A stretch of DNA of 32,959 nt from Planctomycetota bacterium (GCA_003669255.1 QWPO01000028.1:1-32959), one strand, 5' to 3'; shown: positions 7,276 through 14,900, counted from the first letter of the stretch. Made by a program: numbers and translations. Notes: generated from the sequence alone by a model not told the origin.

Positions 7276-8328
7276 ATGCCGCCGTCGCTCCCCAATCGCA
7301 GGAACCATCGTACCGCTCGCGGCCGATCCGTCGACGGCTCAGCAGTGCTCACCACGGGCCTCATGCTGCTGTTCGCCCTCGCTGGCTCAGGCCACTCCGC
7401 CGTACCGGATCCGGCCGCACTCGACGCCGCGGTTCGGGCCACGTGGACACGCGTTCCCATCCGCGACTGGGCTCGCCGCGTCTCGGAGATCACGGGCGCC
7501 ACGGTCATCGTCGATTGGCGGCTCGATCCAGACGTCAGCGTCACCCTCGCGAGCGACGGCGACACGCTCCGCTCGCTCCTCGACCGTGTGGCCGCTTCGA
7601 CGGGCGCGGCAGTGGAGCCGCTCGCCTCGACGACACGGCTCGTGCCCCGTGAGGTCTCGGGCCTCGCAGCGGCCGCCGAAGCAGCCCGGCGCCGCGATCT
7701 CCGCGGGCTGCCTCCGGAGATCCGCCGCATCGCCGAACGTCGAGCGTCGTGGACCTGGCCCGCGGCCGCGCAGCCACGCGACCTGGTCGCGGCCGCGGCC
7801 GACGACGCGGGCATCACGATCGCCAGCCTCGACCGCGTGCCGCACGATCACCTGCCGGCCACGTCGCTGCCCCCGCTCCAACTCGCCGAGCGTCTCGATC
7901 TGCTGCTGGCGAACTTCGATCTCCGCGTCGACTGGTCGGCCGCCGGTGGCACGATCGTGCCGATCGATGCGGGCGTTGACCCACTCGACGGCACTGGCAT
8001 CCGCTCGAAACCGGTTCGCCCGATCCGGCCGCGCGAGGTGCCGAAGCGAGCCGGCATCGCCGTCTACTCCCTCCGTCTCGAGGCGCCGCTCAACCAGGCG
8101 GTGCCTGCCGTGGCGAAGAGTCTGGGGCTGGCGTCGTCGCTCGACGAGGCATCACTCGCGGCCCGTGGCATCGCCCCTGGAGAGATCGTTCGGGTGGATG
8201 CCCGCGACCTATCGCGCGACGAACTGCTCGACGCGATCGTGGCTCCGCTCGACCTCGAGTGGAGGATCGAGAACGAAACGCTCCGCGTGTTCGCCGCTCC
8301 GGCCGCCCGCGATGCCCCGAACCCGTGA
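7276..8328 (+). CDS. secreted hypothetical protein with STN-like (secretin/TonB short N-terminal) segments
   Basis: The product has 350 residues. After a basic N-terminus (NRRNHRTARGR) comes a hydrophobic segment (VLTTGLMLLFALAGSGHSA) that looks like a signal peptide. Residues about 50-110 read as an STN-like unit: PIRDWARRVSEITGATVIVDWRLDP, then VSVTLASDGDTLRSLLDRVAASTGAAVEPL when taken in pieces. At least one further similar unit appears around LQLAERLDLLLANFDLRVDW and another near the C-terminus (LLDAIVAPLDLEWRIENETLRVF). Such units often sit in outer-membrane secretin or TonB receptors, but no secretin or barrel domain follows here. It is divergent from glpK and ends 34 bp from the convergent TPR gene. 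The specific role is unknown. Confidence 0.7.
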   Translation: MPPSLPNRRNHRTARGRSVDGSAVLTTGLMLLFALAGSGHSAVPDPAALDAAVRATWTRVPIRDWARRVSEITGATVIVDWRLDPDVSVTLASDGDTLRSLLDRVAASTGAAVEPLASTTRLVPREVSGLAAAAEAARRRDLRGLPPEIRRIAERRASWTWPAAAQPRDLVAAAADDAGITIASLDRVPHDHLPATSLPPLQLAERLDLLLANFDLRVDWSAAGGTIVPIDAGVDPLDGTGIRSKPVRPIRPREVPKRAGIAVYSLRLEAPLNQAVPAVAKSLGLASSLDEASLAARGIAPGEIVRVDARDLSRDELLDAIVAPLDLEWRIENETLRVFAAPAARDAPNP

Positions 8329-8362
8329 ACCGACGCCGTGACCAGCGCCGTGCCGCGACAGC

Positions 8363-9439
8363 TTACGGCTGCGCGATCGAGCGATTGCCCGACTTGCCGC
8401 GGGCAACCTCGATGTTCTGCCGCGACGGCTGGTGCTGCGGATCTCGCTTCAGCGCTTCCGAGTACGACCCCACCGCATCGGCATACCGTCCCTGATAGGA
8501 CTGCGCGACGCCGCGGTTGAACCAGGCGCGAACGTCCTTCGGGTCATGACGGATCGCCTGATCGAAGTCAAACTCCGCCTTCCGCGGCTGGTGCGTCTGC
8601 AGGTAGGCCAGACCACGGTTGAGGTAGGCGAGCATGTACGTCCGGTCGCGGCGGATGCTCGACGCGTAGGCGTTGATCGCCTCGAGCGGACGGTCGAGTT
8701 CGACGAGGGTCAGCCCGCGCCAGAGTTCCGGCCGCGGGTCGTCGTAGGCAATGCCCGCGGCATCCTCGAAATCCTCGAGGGCGATGCCGTACAGGCCGAG
8801 GTGGAACCAGGCGATGCCACGACGCAGGTAGAGTTCGGAATCCTGCGGATCGATCGCCAAGCCCCTCGAGCAGGCATCGACGCAGCCTTCGAAGTCACCG
8901 AGCCGCCGCGATGTGACGCCAAGCGCGAGGTAGGCGAGCGTCATCTTCGGGTCGAGCTTGATCACCTCGCGGATCTTCTCGCGGGCCTCTTCGAGCTTCC
9001 CAGCCTTGTCGAGCTTCTCCGCCTCTCCGAGCAGTTTTTCGGCCGGTGTCGGCTCCCAGTCTTGGCTCTGGCTGTCGCGCATCGAGGGACGAGACCGGTC
9101 TGATCGTTCAGCCGGATCGCCCGACACCGTCGTGTCGGGGAAAGGCACAGGCAGCCGGGGACTGGCTTGCGGCCCGGCGGACGGCCGCTCCTTGGGCATG
9201 GTGGGGGCAGGCTGCCGCGGCGTGGGCCGCTGCTCGGACGGCTTGGCGGCGTTGCCGCGGCCGAACGGATTCAGTTCGTCGGCGAACGGGTCATCCTCGG
9301 GCACTCCGCCCGGCTCTCCGCCGCCCTGGGCGTGGACCAGAGAGGAGGCCGCGACGACCGCGAAGCAGGCGGCACAACAAGCGGCTGCAAACAAGGGCCG
9401 CATGCGAAGGAGCATCGTGAAAGGTGTGCGCTGGGTCAT
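8363..9439 (-). CDS. secreted tetratricopeptide-repeat protein
   Basis: The product has 358 residues. A signal peptide covers residues 1-37 (hydrophobic core LFAAACCAACFAVVAASSLVHA). A Pro-rich low-complexity linker follows to about residue 130 (PRQPAPTMPKERP and similar). Then come six consecutive TPR units of about 34 residues. Examples are AEKLDKAGKLEEAREKIREV, LAYLALGVTSRRLGDFEGC, LAYLNRGLAYLQTHQPRKAE and VRAWFNRGVAQSYQGRYADA. TPR arrays form superhelical protein-binding scaffolds. No catalytic domain is present, so it is probably an adaptor in the periplasm or on the cell surface. Partners cannot be named from the context. Met codons at residues 9 and 13 are alternative starts that would still leave the hydrophobic core. 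Confidence 0.85.
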   Translation of the reverse strand: MTQRTPFTMLLRMRPLFAAACCAACFAVVAASSLVHAQGGGEPGGVPEDDPFADELNPFGRGNAAKPSEQRPTPRQPAPTMPKERPSAGPQASPRLPVPFPDTTVSGDPAERSDRSRPSMRDSQSQDWEPTPAEKLLGEAEKLDKAGKLEEAREKIREVIKLDPKMTLAYLALGVTSRRLGDFEGCVDACSRGLAIDPQDSELYLRRGIAWFHLGLYGIALEDFEDAAGIAYDDPRPELWRGLTLVELDRPLEAINAYASSIRRDRTYMLAYLNRGLAYLQTHQPRKAEFDFDQAIRHDPKDVRAWFNRGVAQSYQGRYADAVGSYSEALKRDPQHQPSRQNIEVARGKSGNRSIAQP

Positions 9440-9574
9440 GGTGAGAAAGTATCCCTTTGGAAGATCGGCAATTCAAAAGCTGGAAACGGTGCTCCGGGAG
9501 GGCGATCGGTCATCACCCGTGCAATCCTCGCAACCCGTCGTGGTCCCGGAACCCCGACAGCCGCGGCTGGGCCG

Positions 9575-9892
9575 TTAGGCCGGGCCCGCCTCCAGGAGCC
9601 CACCGAGCCGCTCCTGAATGCCGCTCTTGATCTTTCCGGCAAAAAGGCCGGCCATCGCGGGCACCTCGAGCCGAACGACCAGTTCCGCCGGCAGAATCTC
9701 GACGTCGCTCTCGATGGGCATGCCCATCACGTCGAGCGACAGCTGCAGGCGACCGTCTTCGTGCCACTTTGAATCGATGGCGCCGACCTTGCCGGCAAAG
9801 TCGTTACGGGCGCGGCCGACGGCCACTTCGAGACGGCGACGAACCTCGCTCTCGTCGAGGCTGTGCGGAATGCGAACTTCCATCGATTTCAC
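9575..9892 (-). CDS. polyhydroxyalkanoic acid granule-associated (PHA_gran_rgn family) protein
   Basis: This is a small protein of 105 residues. The opening EVRIPHSLDESEVRRRLEVAV matches the family's I..PHSL..EAR..A pattern in spirit when split. A beta-rich middle follows (WHEDGRLQLSLDVMGMPIES, then VEILPAELVVRLEVP), and the ending GLFAGKIKSGIQERL matches the family's helical end. The start is taken as the GTG at 9892: GGAGGAG lies 8 bases upstream of it, whereas the in-frame ATG at 9913 precedes that SD and the ATG at 9883 is further away. The GTG sits 4 bases after the stop of the mfnB-like gene, so the two are almost certainly co-translated. Members are described near PHA synthesis genes in other bacteria; no PHA synthase is in this window. 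Confidence 0.75.
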   Translation of the reverse strand: MKSMEVRIPHSLDESEVRRRLEVAVGRARNDFAGKVGAIDSKWHEDGRLQLSLDVMGMPIESDVEILPAELVVRLEVPAMAGLFAGKIKSGIQERLGGLLEAGPA

Positions 9893-9896
9893 GGGC

Positions 9897-10691
9897 TCAA
9901 CTCCTCCGGGCAATGCGTGATGGTGACGGGCTGCCGCCAGCGGCTGATTCCGCCTCCGCGAGTGTACCCACGAGTTCGCTCACGTTCCCGCGGCGGACCC
10001 GGCCCATGCGGCCCCCCTCGCAGGCCGCCGACCGCACCCCCAGAATTTGGGCCCCAATTGCCGCAACCTTCGGCAGGTCGATGGCCGTCAACCGGCCCGC
10101 CAGGGCCACCCCCAAACCCCGCGAGCGGGCAGCCGACACCCACGCGCCGACGCGGTCGGTCCCGCCGATCTCGAGGAGCCCGCCGGCCGACTTGTCGAAC
10201 GTGTCGATGAGGATCGTCGAGGCCCCGCCAGCCGCAGCTGCCTCGATCAGCTGGGCGGGATCTGGAGCCTTCGCGAGCTGCCAGTCGGCATAGGCGACGG
10301 CCACGAGTTCGATCGGCTCCGGGACGATCGCCGAAAGCCGTTCATGGGCCGACCGCCATCGGTCGAGCGACAGTCCCGAAGGCCCGACCTTCACCGCTTC
10401 CGGAAACGGAAGTCCGGCGGCCACGAGTTGGGTGGTGAGCGACTCGATGTGGGCCGCGATCGCGCGCTCGCCGGCGACGAGTTCACCGCAGGCGACCGTC
10501 AGCTGCGCCCGACCGGCGACCGCCTCGGCAATCGCGGCGGTGACATCGGCATCGGCTCGTCCGAGGGGCCCACGCGACGGCTCCTTCACGTCGATGATCG
10601 CAGCACCGCCAGCCACGGCCTCCTGCGCTTCGGCGACCGACCGCACGCTCACCAGCAGTCCAGCCGCCAGCCGGCTTCTCGTGGTGTTCAT
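9897..10691 (-). CDS. mfnB: (5-formylfuran-3-yl)methyl phosphate synthase-like protein (MfnB / DUF556)
   Basis: MfnB condenses two glyceraldehyde 3-phosphate molecules to the furan precursor of methanofuran, a C1 carrier of methanogens, methylotrophs and some planctomycetes. The 264-residue product has the family signature LLVSVRSVAEAQEAV, then IDVKEPSRGPLG with K36 as the expected Schiff-base lysine, KVGPSG with K101, AYADWQ, and LIDTFDKS with D163 and K167. These correspond well to the Lys/Asp active-site set known for the archaeal enzyme. The ATG (10691) overlaps the upstream gene's stop as ATGA, showing translational coupling. The frame extends 86 codons upstream, but that part overlaps the preceding gene and is rejected. 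The substrate assignment is by family, not tested here. Confidence 0.9.
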   Translation of the reverse strand: MNTTRSRLAAGLLVSVRSVAEAQEAVAGGAAIIDVKEPSRGPLGRADADVTAAIAEAVAGRAQLTVACGELVAGERAIAAHIESLTTQLVAAGLPFPEAVKVGPSGLSLDRWRSAHERLSAIVPEPIELVAVAYADWQLAKAPDPAQLIEAAAAGGASTILIDTFDKSAGGLLEIGGTDRVGAWVSAARSRGLGVALAGRLTAIDLPKVAAIGAQILGVRSAACEGGRMGRVRRGNVSELVGTLAEAESAAGGSPSPSRIARRS

Positions 10692-11275
10692 CGCTGCGAC
10701 ACCGGCGTCACTCGCCTCTTGGCCTCGAGCAGCCGCGCTGAAATGTCGCGGGCGATCGCCTGCGAGAGCGGCTCGCACCAGCGACCGTCGAACACCACGT
10801 TGCCATCCTCCCACGAGCCCCACGCCGATGCCACGGGCCGCGACCGCCACTCGACCGCCCGTTCGGCGAGCCGCATCACGAGGGTGCTCACGCGGCGGTC
10901 GGCAGTCTCGTCGTCGGCGCCGAGCGGCTGTGAACCCGGAAAGATGCACTCGACCACTTCCAGCGGCACCCGCTGCACGCCCAACGGCGAAAGCCGCACT
11001 TCGAGCGCGTCACCGCGACACGCAAGCCTCGGCCGGGAAGCGGCCCAGAGGAATGCTGCCCCGACCGTCAGGCCCGCCAGGCAGGCCGTGGCCACGAATG
11101 CGACTCCCCATGCCGGCGGGCGAACTGCGATCAGAACGGCGGCGGCGACCGCCGCAACGGCCATCATCGCCACGAACAGCACGGCCGCCGGCCTGAGGTT
11201 GGCCCGCAGCCAGACCTCGTCCGCGGCATGGGTCTCTCGGCTCAGTTCCGCTTCCGCCGTCGCCTGACCTTGCAT
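10688..11275 (-). CDS. membrane protein of unknown function, first gene of the mfnB operon
   Basis: The product has 195 residues from an ATG at 11275. A short polar N-terminus precedes two adjacent membrane helices at about residues 29-52 (PAAVLFVAMMAVAAVAAAVL) and 55-78 (WGVAFVATACLAGLTVGAAF). A soluble C-terminal domain of about 110 residues follows, with beta-like stretches (GDALEVRLSPLGVQRVPLEV) and a conserved-looking tail. This two-helix plus soluble-domain layout is common in small bacterial membrane proteins of unknown role. I do not recognise a family. Its stop overlaps the mfnB start by four bases (ATGA), so it may function with the C1-cofactor enzyme or simply share its transcript. 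It is divergent from the antiporter gene, with 42 bp between the starts. Confidence 0.7.
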   Translation of the reverse strand: MQGQATAEAELSRETHAADEVWLRANLRPAAVLFVAMMAVAAVAAAVLIAVRPPAWGVAFVATACLAGLTVGAAFLWAASRPRLACRGDALEVRLSPLGVQRVPLEVVECIFPGSQPLGADDETADRRVSTLVMRLAERAVEWRSRPVASAWGSWEDGNVVFDGRWCEPLSQAIARDISARLLEAKRRVTPVSQR

Positions 11276-11317
11276 ACGATCTGCCGTCGATTCCCTTGCC
11301 ACGAAGAGGCTTCCACC

Positions 11318-12877
11318 ATGCACGATGCAGCACCCGCTGGCGCCGGCCGACTGCCCCTCTGGGGCATCGCCATCGCGCTGGCAGCCTACCTCGTCGCGGC
11401 CGCCCTGGGGCTGCCGCAACATGGTCGCGATTTGCTGGTCCACTCACAAGCGGCCCACGCTGACGACCACGATGCGGCCCCGCACGGCGACGCTGCCGTC
11501 CCTGAGAGTCACGCCGTCGCAGCACCGCCGGTAGCCACCGTGCTGCCGTTCGCCCTCCTGCTCGCGGCGATCGCGATCCTGCCGCTCACCCCGGGCCTCT
11601 CGCACTGGTGGGAGCACAACTCCAGCAAACTCGTCGTCGCGGGCCTGCTCGCGGCCATCACGCTCGGCTACTACCTCCTTGGCCACCGCCATCCGATCGA
11701 TCTCCACTTCCCAGCCCACGCGGTGGTGCAGCCGGCGGCGGCAGGGCTTTCGTGGAGCACCGTCGGCACGGTGCTCATCAACGCGATCCTGGCCGAATAC
11801 ATCCCCTTCATCACGCTCCTCTTCGCCCTCTATGTGATCACCGGCGGCGTGCGGATCGAGGGCGACCTCGAGGCCACGCCCACCACCAACGCGGCCTTCC
11901 TGGCGGTGGGTGCGGTGCTCGCGAGCTTCATCGGCACGACGGGCGCCGCGATGCTGCTGGTGCGGCCGCTCCTCGAGACCAACCGCGAGCGGCGGCACGT
12001 GGCCCACACGCTGGTGTTTTTCATCTTCATCGTCTGCAACTGTGGCGGGCTGCTCCTGCCGATCGGCGACCCGCCACTGTTCCTGGGCTACCTCCAGGGC
12101 GTCGATTTCCTCTGGACGATGTCGCTCTGGAACGAATGGCTGTTCACCAACGGCTCGCTCCTGGTGATCTACTGGCTCTGGGACACGCTCATCGCCCACC
12201 CCCGCGAGACCCGGGCCGACGTCGTCCGCGACCGGCTTCTCACCCGCAGCCTCCGCTTCAGCGGCCTCTGGCCCAACCTGCCGCTGATGGCGGGCGTGAT
12301 CGCCGCCGTGGCGTTCCTCGATCCGTCGAAGCCGTTTCCGGGCACCTCCTGGCATCCATGGATCTACCTCCGGGAGACGGTGCTCCTCGGACTCGTCGGG
12401 CTGTCGCTGCTCCTGGGCTCGGGCGAAGTCCGCCGCAAGAATGCGTTCACCTACGGGGCGATCCTCGAGGTGGCGGCGCTCTTCATCGGCATCTTCATTT
12501 GCATGCAGCCCGCCCTGGCCCTGCTCCACGTCCACGGCGCCAGCCTCGGCCTCTCGTCGCCGCAGTCGTATTTCTGGGCCACCGGGTCACTTTCCGCGGT
12601 GCTCGACAACGCCCCGACCTACCTCGTGTTTTTCGAGGCGGCCGGCATCGACCCGACCGACGGCCTCACCGGCGAAGAGGCCCGGCTCCTCGCAGCGATC
12701 AGCCTCGGGGCGGTGTTCCTGGGGGCGATGACTTATATCGGCAACGGCCCCAACTTCATGGTCAAGGCGATCGCCGAGCAGGCGGGCGTGAAGATGCCGA
12801 GTTTCTTCGGCTACGTGATGTACAGTATGGGGGTGCTGCTGCCGGTGTTCGCCGTGATGGCGTGGCTCTTCGTGTAG
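11318..12877 (+). CDS. NhaD/ArsB-type sodium:proton antiporter (ion transporter superfamily)
   Basis: The product is a 519-residue polytopic inner-membrane protein with about twelve to thirteen hydrophobic segments, starting with LPLWGIAIALAAYLVAAAL. A His-rich hydrophilic loop follows (HADDHDAAPHGDAA, residues about 50-65). Ion-transporter landmarks are present: AEYIPFITLLFALYVITGGV, FIGTTGAAMLLVRPLLETN, NCGGLLLPIGDPPLFLGYL, SAVLDNAPTYLVFFEAAG and YIGNGPNFMVKAIAEQAG. The paired, Asn/Asp/Gly-rich re-entrant motifs are typical of NhaD and the related arsenite and citrate permeases. Na+/H+ exchange is the likeliest activity, but substrate cannot be fixed from sequence. An SD-like GAAGAGG lies 8 bases before the ATG. 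The ribonuclease D gene follows 51 bp later on the same strand. Confidence 0.88.
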   Translation: MHDAAPAGAGRLPLWGIAIALAAYLVAAALGLPQHGRDLLVHSQAAHADDHDAAPHGDAAVPESHAVAAPPVATVLPFALLLAAIAILPLTPGLSHWWEHNSSKLVVAGLLAAITLGYYLLGHRHPIDLHFPAHAVVQPAAAGLSWSTVGTVLINAILAEYIPFITLLFALYVITGGVRIEGDLEATPTTNAAFLAVGAVLASFIGTTGAAMLLVRPLLETNRERRHVAHTLVFFIFIVCNCGGLLLPIGDPPLFLGYLQGVDFLWTMSLWNEWLFTNGSLLVIYWLWDTLIAHPRETRADVVRDRLLTRSLRFSGLWPNLPLMAGVIAAVAFLDPSKPFPGTSWHPWIYLRETVLLGLVGLSLLLGSGEVRRKNAFTYGAILEVAALFIGIFICMQPALALLHVHGASLGLSSPQSYFWATGSLSAVLDNAPTYLVFFEAAGIDPTDGLTGEEARLLAAISLGAVFLGAMTYIGNGPNFMVKAIAEQAGVKMPSFFGYVMYSMGVLLPVFAVMAWLFV

Positions 12878-12928
12878 CAGCCGAGCCTTCCTTTTTTCGG
12901 GCCGACGGCGAACCCCCGGCCCCCACGC

Positions 12929-14134
12929 ATGAACGTCCGCCCCGACTCCGACTTCGAGGTCGTCGAAACCGACTCCCAGGTTCGCGACCTCGTGGACCGC
13001 CTCGCCCCCCACCCGCACGTTTGCTTCGACACCGAGTTTGTGTCAGAGCACACCTATCGCAGCCAGCTCTGCCTGGTGCAGGTGGCCGCGCCCGGCATCC
13101 TTGCCGTCATCGACACGCTCAAGGCCCGCGACCTCGACCCGTTCTGGAGGCTCCTCGCCGAGCCCGGCCGTACGACGGTCGTCCACGCCGGCCGCGAGGA
13201 GTTCGGCTTCATTCTCCACGCGATCCAGGCCCGGCCGTCGCACCTGTTCGACGTGCAGGTCGCTGCGGGCCTCGTGGACCACGACTTTCCCGCCGGCTAC
13301 GCCTCGATCGTCCGCCGCTTCCTCAACCTCCCGACCAACAAGGGCGAGACGCGGACCGACTGGCGGCAGCGGCCGCTCACGCAGGCGCAACTGGAATACG
13401 CCGTCGACGACGTCCGCCACCTGGAGCAGCTCTGGCGGAAGCTGGAGCGAAAGCTCGAGTCGCTCGGCCGCGTCGAGTGGATGCAAAACGAGATGGTGGC
13501 CTGGCAGGACGACGTCGAGGAGTCGTTCAGCCGCAAGCGGTGGCGCAGGGTGTCGGGGCTCAATGGCCTCTCCCGCCGGGAACTGGCCGTGGCCCGTGAG
13601 CTCTGGCACTGGCGTGACTCGGTGGCCGAAGAGCGCGACATGCCGCCCAAGCGGGTGCTCCGGGACGACCTCTTGGTGGAACTCTGCAAGCGAAAGAGCG
13701 CCGACGAGCGGCAGATCTCGGCGATCCGCGGCATGCAGCGATCCGACCTGCGGTACATCGTTAAGGGGCTCTCGGAGGCGATCGCCCGCGGCCTCGAACT
13801 CCCCGAGGATGAGTGCCCGGGCGGCGAGCGGCACCGTGCCCCACCGCCGCAGCTGGCGATGCTCGGCCAGTTTCTGGCCACCGCCGTGGCGGGCATGTGC
13901 CGCAGCGAGCACCTGGCGCCGGCGCTTGTCGGCACGTCGTCCGACATGCGCGATCTGCTCTCCTACAAGCTCGGCTACTACGACGAAGAAAGGCCCCCGC
14001 TGCTCGCCACCGGCTGGCGGTCGCGCGTGGTGGGCGACCTCGTGGACGACCTGCTCGCAGGCCGCGCCGCGCTCCGCATCGGCGACATCAAGTCGCACGA
14101 TCCGCTCGTGATCGAGCGCTGGGGCGACCGCTGA
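12929..14134 (+). CDS. rnd: ribonuclease D (DEDDy 3'-5' exonuclease with HRDC domain)
   Basis: Ribonuclease D trims the 3' ends of tRNA and other stable RNAs. The 401-residue product has the exonuclease domain at residues about 8-170: exo I is CFDTEF (D34, E36) and exo III is YAVDD (Y157, D161). Exo II reads HAGREEF (86-92), so the usual metal-binding Asp (D85 in E. coli) is Glu here (E91). The spacing to the E. coli residues 28, 30, 85 and 155 is uniform (+6), which makes the alignment secure. An HRDC-type helical domain follows (SGLNGLSRRELAVARELWHWRD, about 205-290 in segments), then a C-terminal extension to residue 401. D to E in exo II may lower activity but is conservative. Confidence 0.93.
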   Translation: MNVRPDSDFEVVETDSQVRDLVDRLAPHPHVCFDTEFVSEHTYRSQLCLVQVAAPGILAVIDTLKARDLDPFWRLLAEPGRTTVVHAGREEFGFILHAIQARPSHLFDVQVAAGLVDHDFPAGYASIVRRFLNLPTNKGETRTDWRQRPLTQAQLEYAVDDVRHLEQLWRKLERKLESLGRVEWMQNEMVAWQDDVEESFSRKRWRRVSGLNGLSRRELAVARELWHWRDSVAEERDMPPKRVLRDDLLVELCKRKSADERQISAIRGMQRSDLRYIVKGLSEAIARGLELPEDECPGGERHRAPPPQLAMLGQFLATAVAGMCRSEHLAPALVGTSSDMRDLLSYKLGYYDEERPPLLATGWRSRVVGDLVDDLLAGRAALRIGDIKSHDPLVIERWGDR

Positions 14135-14157
14135 CGAGCGCCGCTCGAGGCTCCCAC

Positions 14158-14182
14158 GTAGGTGCAGGTTGTCAACCTGCAC
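14158..14182 (+). repeat. GTAG-REP palindrome
   Basis: GTAG (14158-14161) precedes arms TGCAGGTT (14163-14170) and AACCTGCA (14174-14181) with a GTC loop; the flanking G and C extend the stem to 9 bp. It lies 24 bp after the RNase D stop and could also end that transcript. Confidence 0.8.
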
Positions 14183-14207
14183 AAGCATTCCGCGGCAGAT
14201 CCCGCCG

Positions 14208-14422
14208 CGAGGGGCTACCCATGCCCCGTCGCCGGACGCTCACTGCGGGCATGCGACTGTCGCGCCGTCGCCGCCGTCCCGGCGTCGGCTCCGGCTTACG
14301 GTCGCCGGGCGCGGCCCGGCTCCCAGCATCCTGCCCTTCGCTCGCTCGATGCTTCCTCCGCTTCGCCATCGTGGCTGCGCGTCGGAAGCAACGCCGGCTC
14401 CCGGGGCACGGGCAGCCCCTCG
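14208..14422. repeat. about 215-bp element bounded by 21-bp imperfect inverted repeats (MITE-like)
   Basis: The left end is 14208-14228 (begins CGAGGGGCTACCC). The right end 14402-14422 is its reverse complement with 19 of 21 matching positions. The interior is GC-rich and contains no credible gene. No flanking direct duplication was obvious by eye. A non-autonomous mobile element or a large RNA hairpin are both possible. Confidence 0.4.
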
Positions 14423-14505
14423 CCCCCTCGTCGCGGTAAGGCGGTGGCAGAAGGCCAACGTCTCATCTGGGTGCCACACACAAGGGCACCGTTTCATGCG
14501 CCGCC

Positions 14506-14630
14506 GCCGGCCCGGATGGCCGGCCCGCCGACAGGCTGCAACGGCCACGATGGCGTTGCAGCCCACACAGCTGCCGGCCCGGATGGCCGGCCCACCGTCA
14601 GGCTGCAACGGCCAGGATGGCGTTGCAGCC
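14506..14630. repeat. two tandem 58-bp units, each made of two hairpins
   Basis: Unit 1 (14506-14563) and unit 2 (14573-14630) differ at 3 of 58 positions and are separated by 9 bp. Each contains GCCGGCC-5 nt-GGCCGGC, then arms GGCTGCAACG and CGTTGCAGCC around a 10-nt loop. This is a repeat type distinct from the CAGGTT palindromes. The second unit ends 6 bp beyond the 3' end of the tRNA gene, so its stem may help end tRNA transcription, although no T-run follows. Confidence 0.75.
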
Positions 14631-14636
14631 GTAAAG

Positions 14637-14718
14637 CGGAGGGCACGGGATTCGAACCCGCAACCGATTTCTCGGCATCTGATTTCGAGTCAGACCGCTA
14701 GCCGTTCGCTTACCCTCC
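14637..14718 (-). tRNA. tRNA-Ser(CGA)
   Basis: On the minus strand the 82-nt sequence folds as a class II tRNA. The acceptor is GGAGGGT/GCCCTCC with discriminator G, as usual for Ser. The anticodon stem is TCTGA/TCAGA with loop CTCGAAA, giving anticodon CGA. The long variable arm is CCGA-GAAA-TCGG and the T-arm is GCGGG-TTCGAAT-CCCGT. CCA is not encoded. Two oddities: position 8 is A rather than the nearly universal U, and the D-stem pairs only two bases clearly, although the D-loop keeps GG. It decodes UCG. Confidence 0.9.
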
Positions 14719-14900
14719 GGTGTTTGTTTACCGGATCGCGTTTCGGCAGGCCACGGCGGCTGATATTTCCCGGGAGAAACCGCGATTCCTGGACCATCAC
14801 CGCGGTCGACTTCGTGCCGCGGGTGCCGGGGCGAACCGGAATCACTCGGGCGGAACTGATCCGCAGGAACCGAAAGCGGATGGCGAGTGATGGCCCTCCT
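14719..14900. other. short gap between tRNA-Ser and the orphan secreted gene
   Basis: About 180 bp without a gene. It would carry the tRNA promoter on the minus strand; TAAACA lies shortly before the tRNA 5' end, but no good -35 box is visible. Confidence 0.3.

Noticed and set aside
9897..10949. Longer N-terminus for the MfnB-like protein
   Set aside because: The added 86 residues are Arg-rich off-frame sequence inside the upstream gene; the ATG at 10691 gives the family's normal start and an ATGA overlap.
11608..13599. 663-residue plus-strand frame across the antiporter and RNase D genes
   Set aside because: It is the off-frame of both genes, which have intact family motifs in their own frames.
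14506..14630. CRISPR or tRNA-linked attachment site
   Set aside because: Only two copies with a 9-bp spacer, no match to the tRNA 3' end and no integrase gene in the window.
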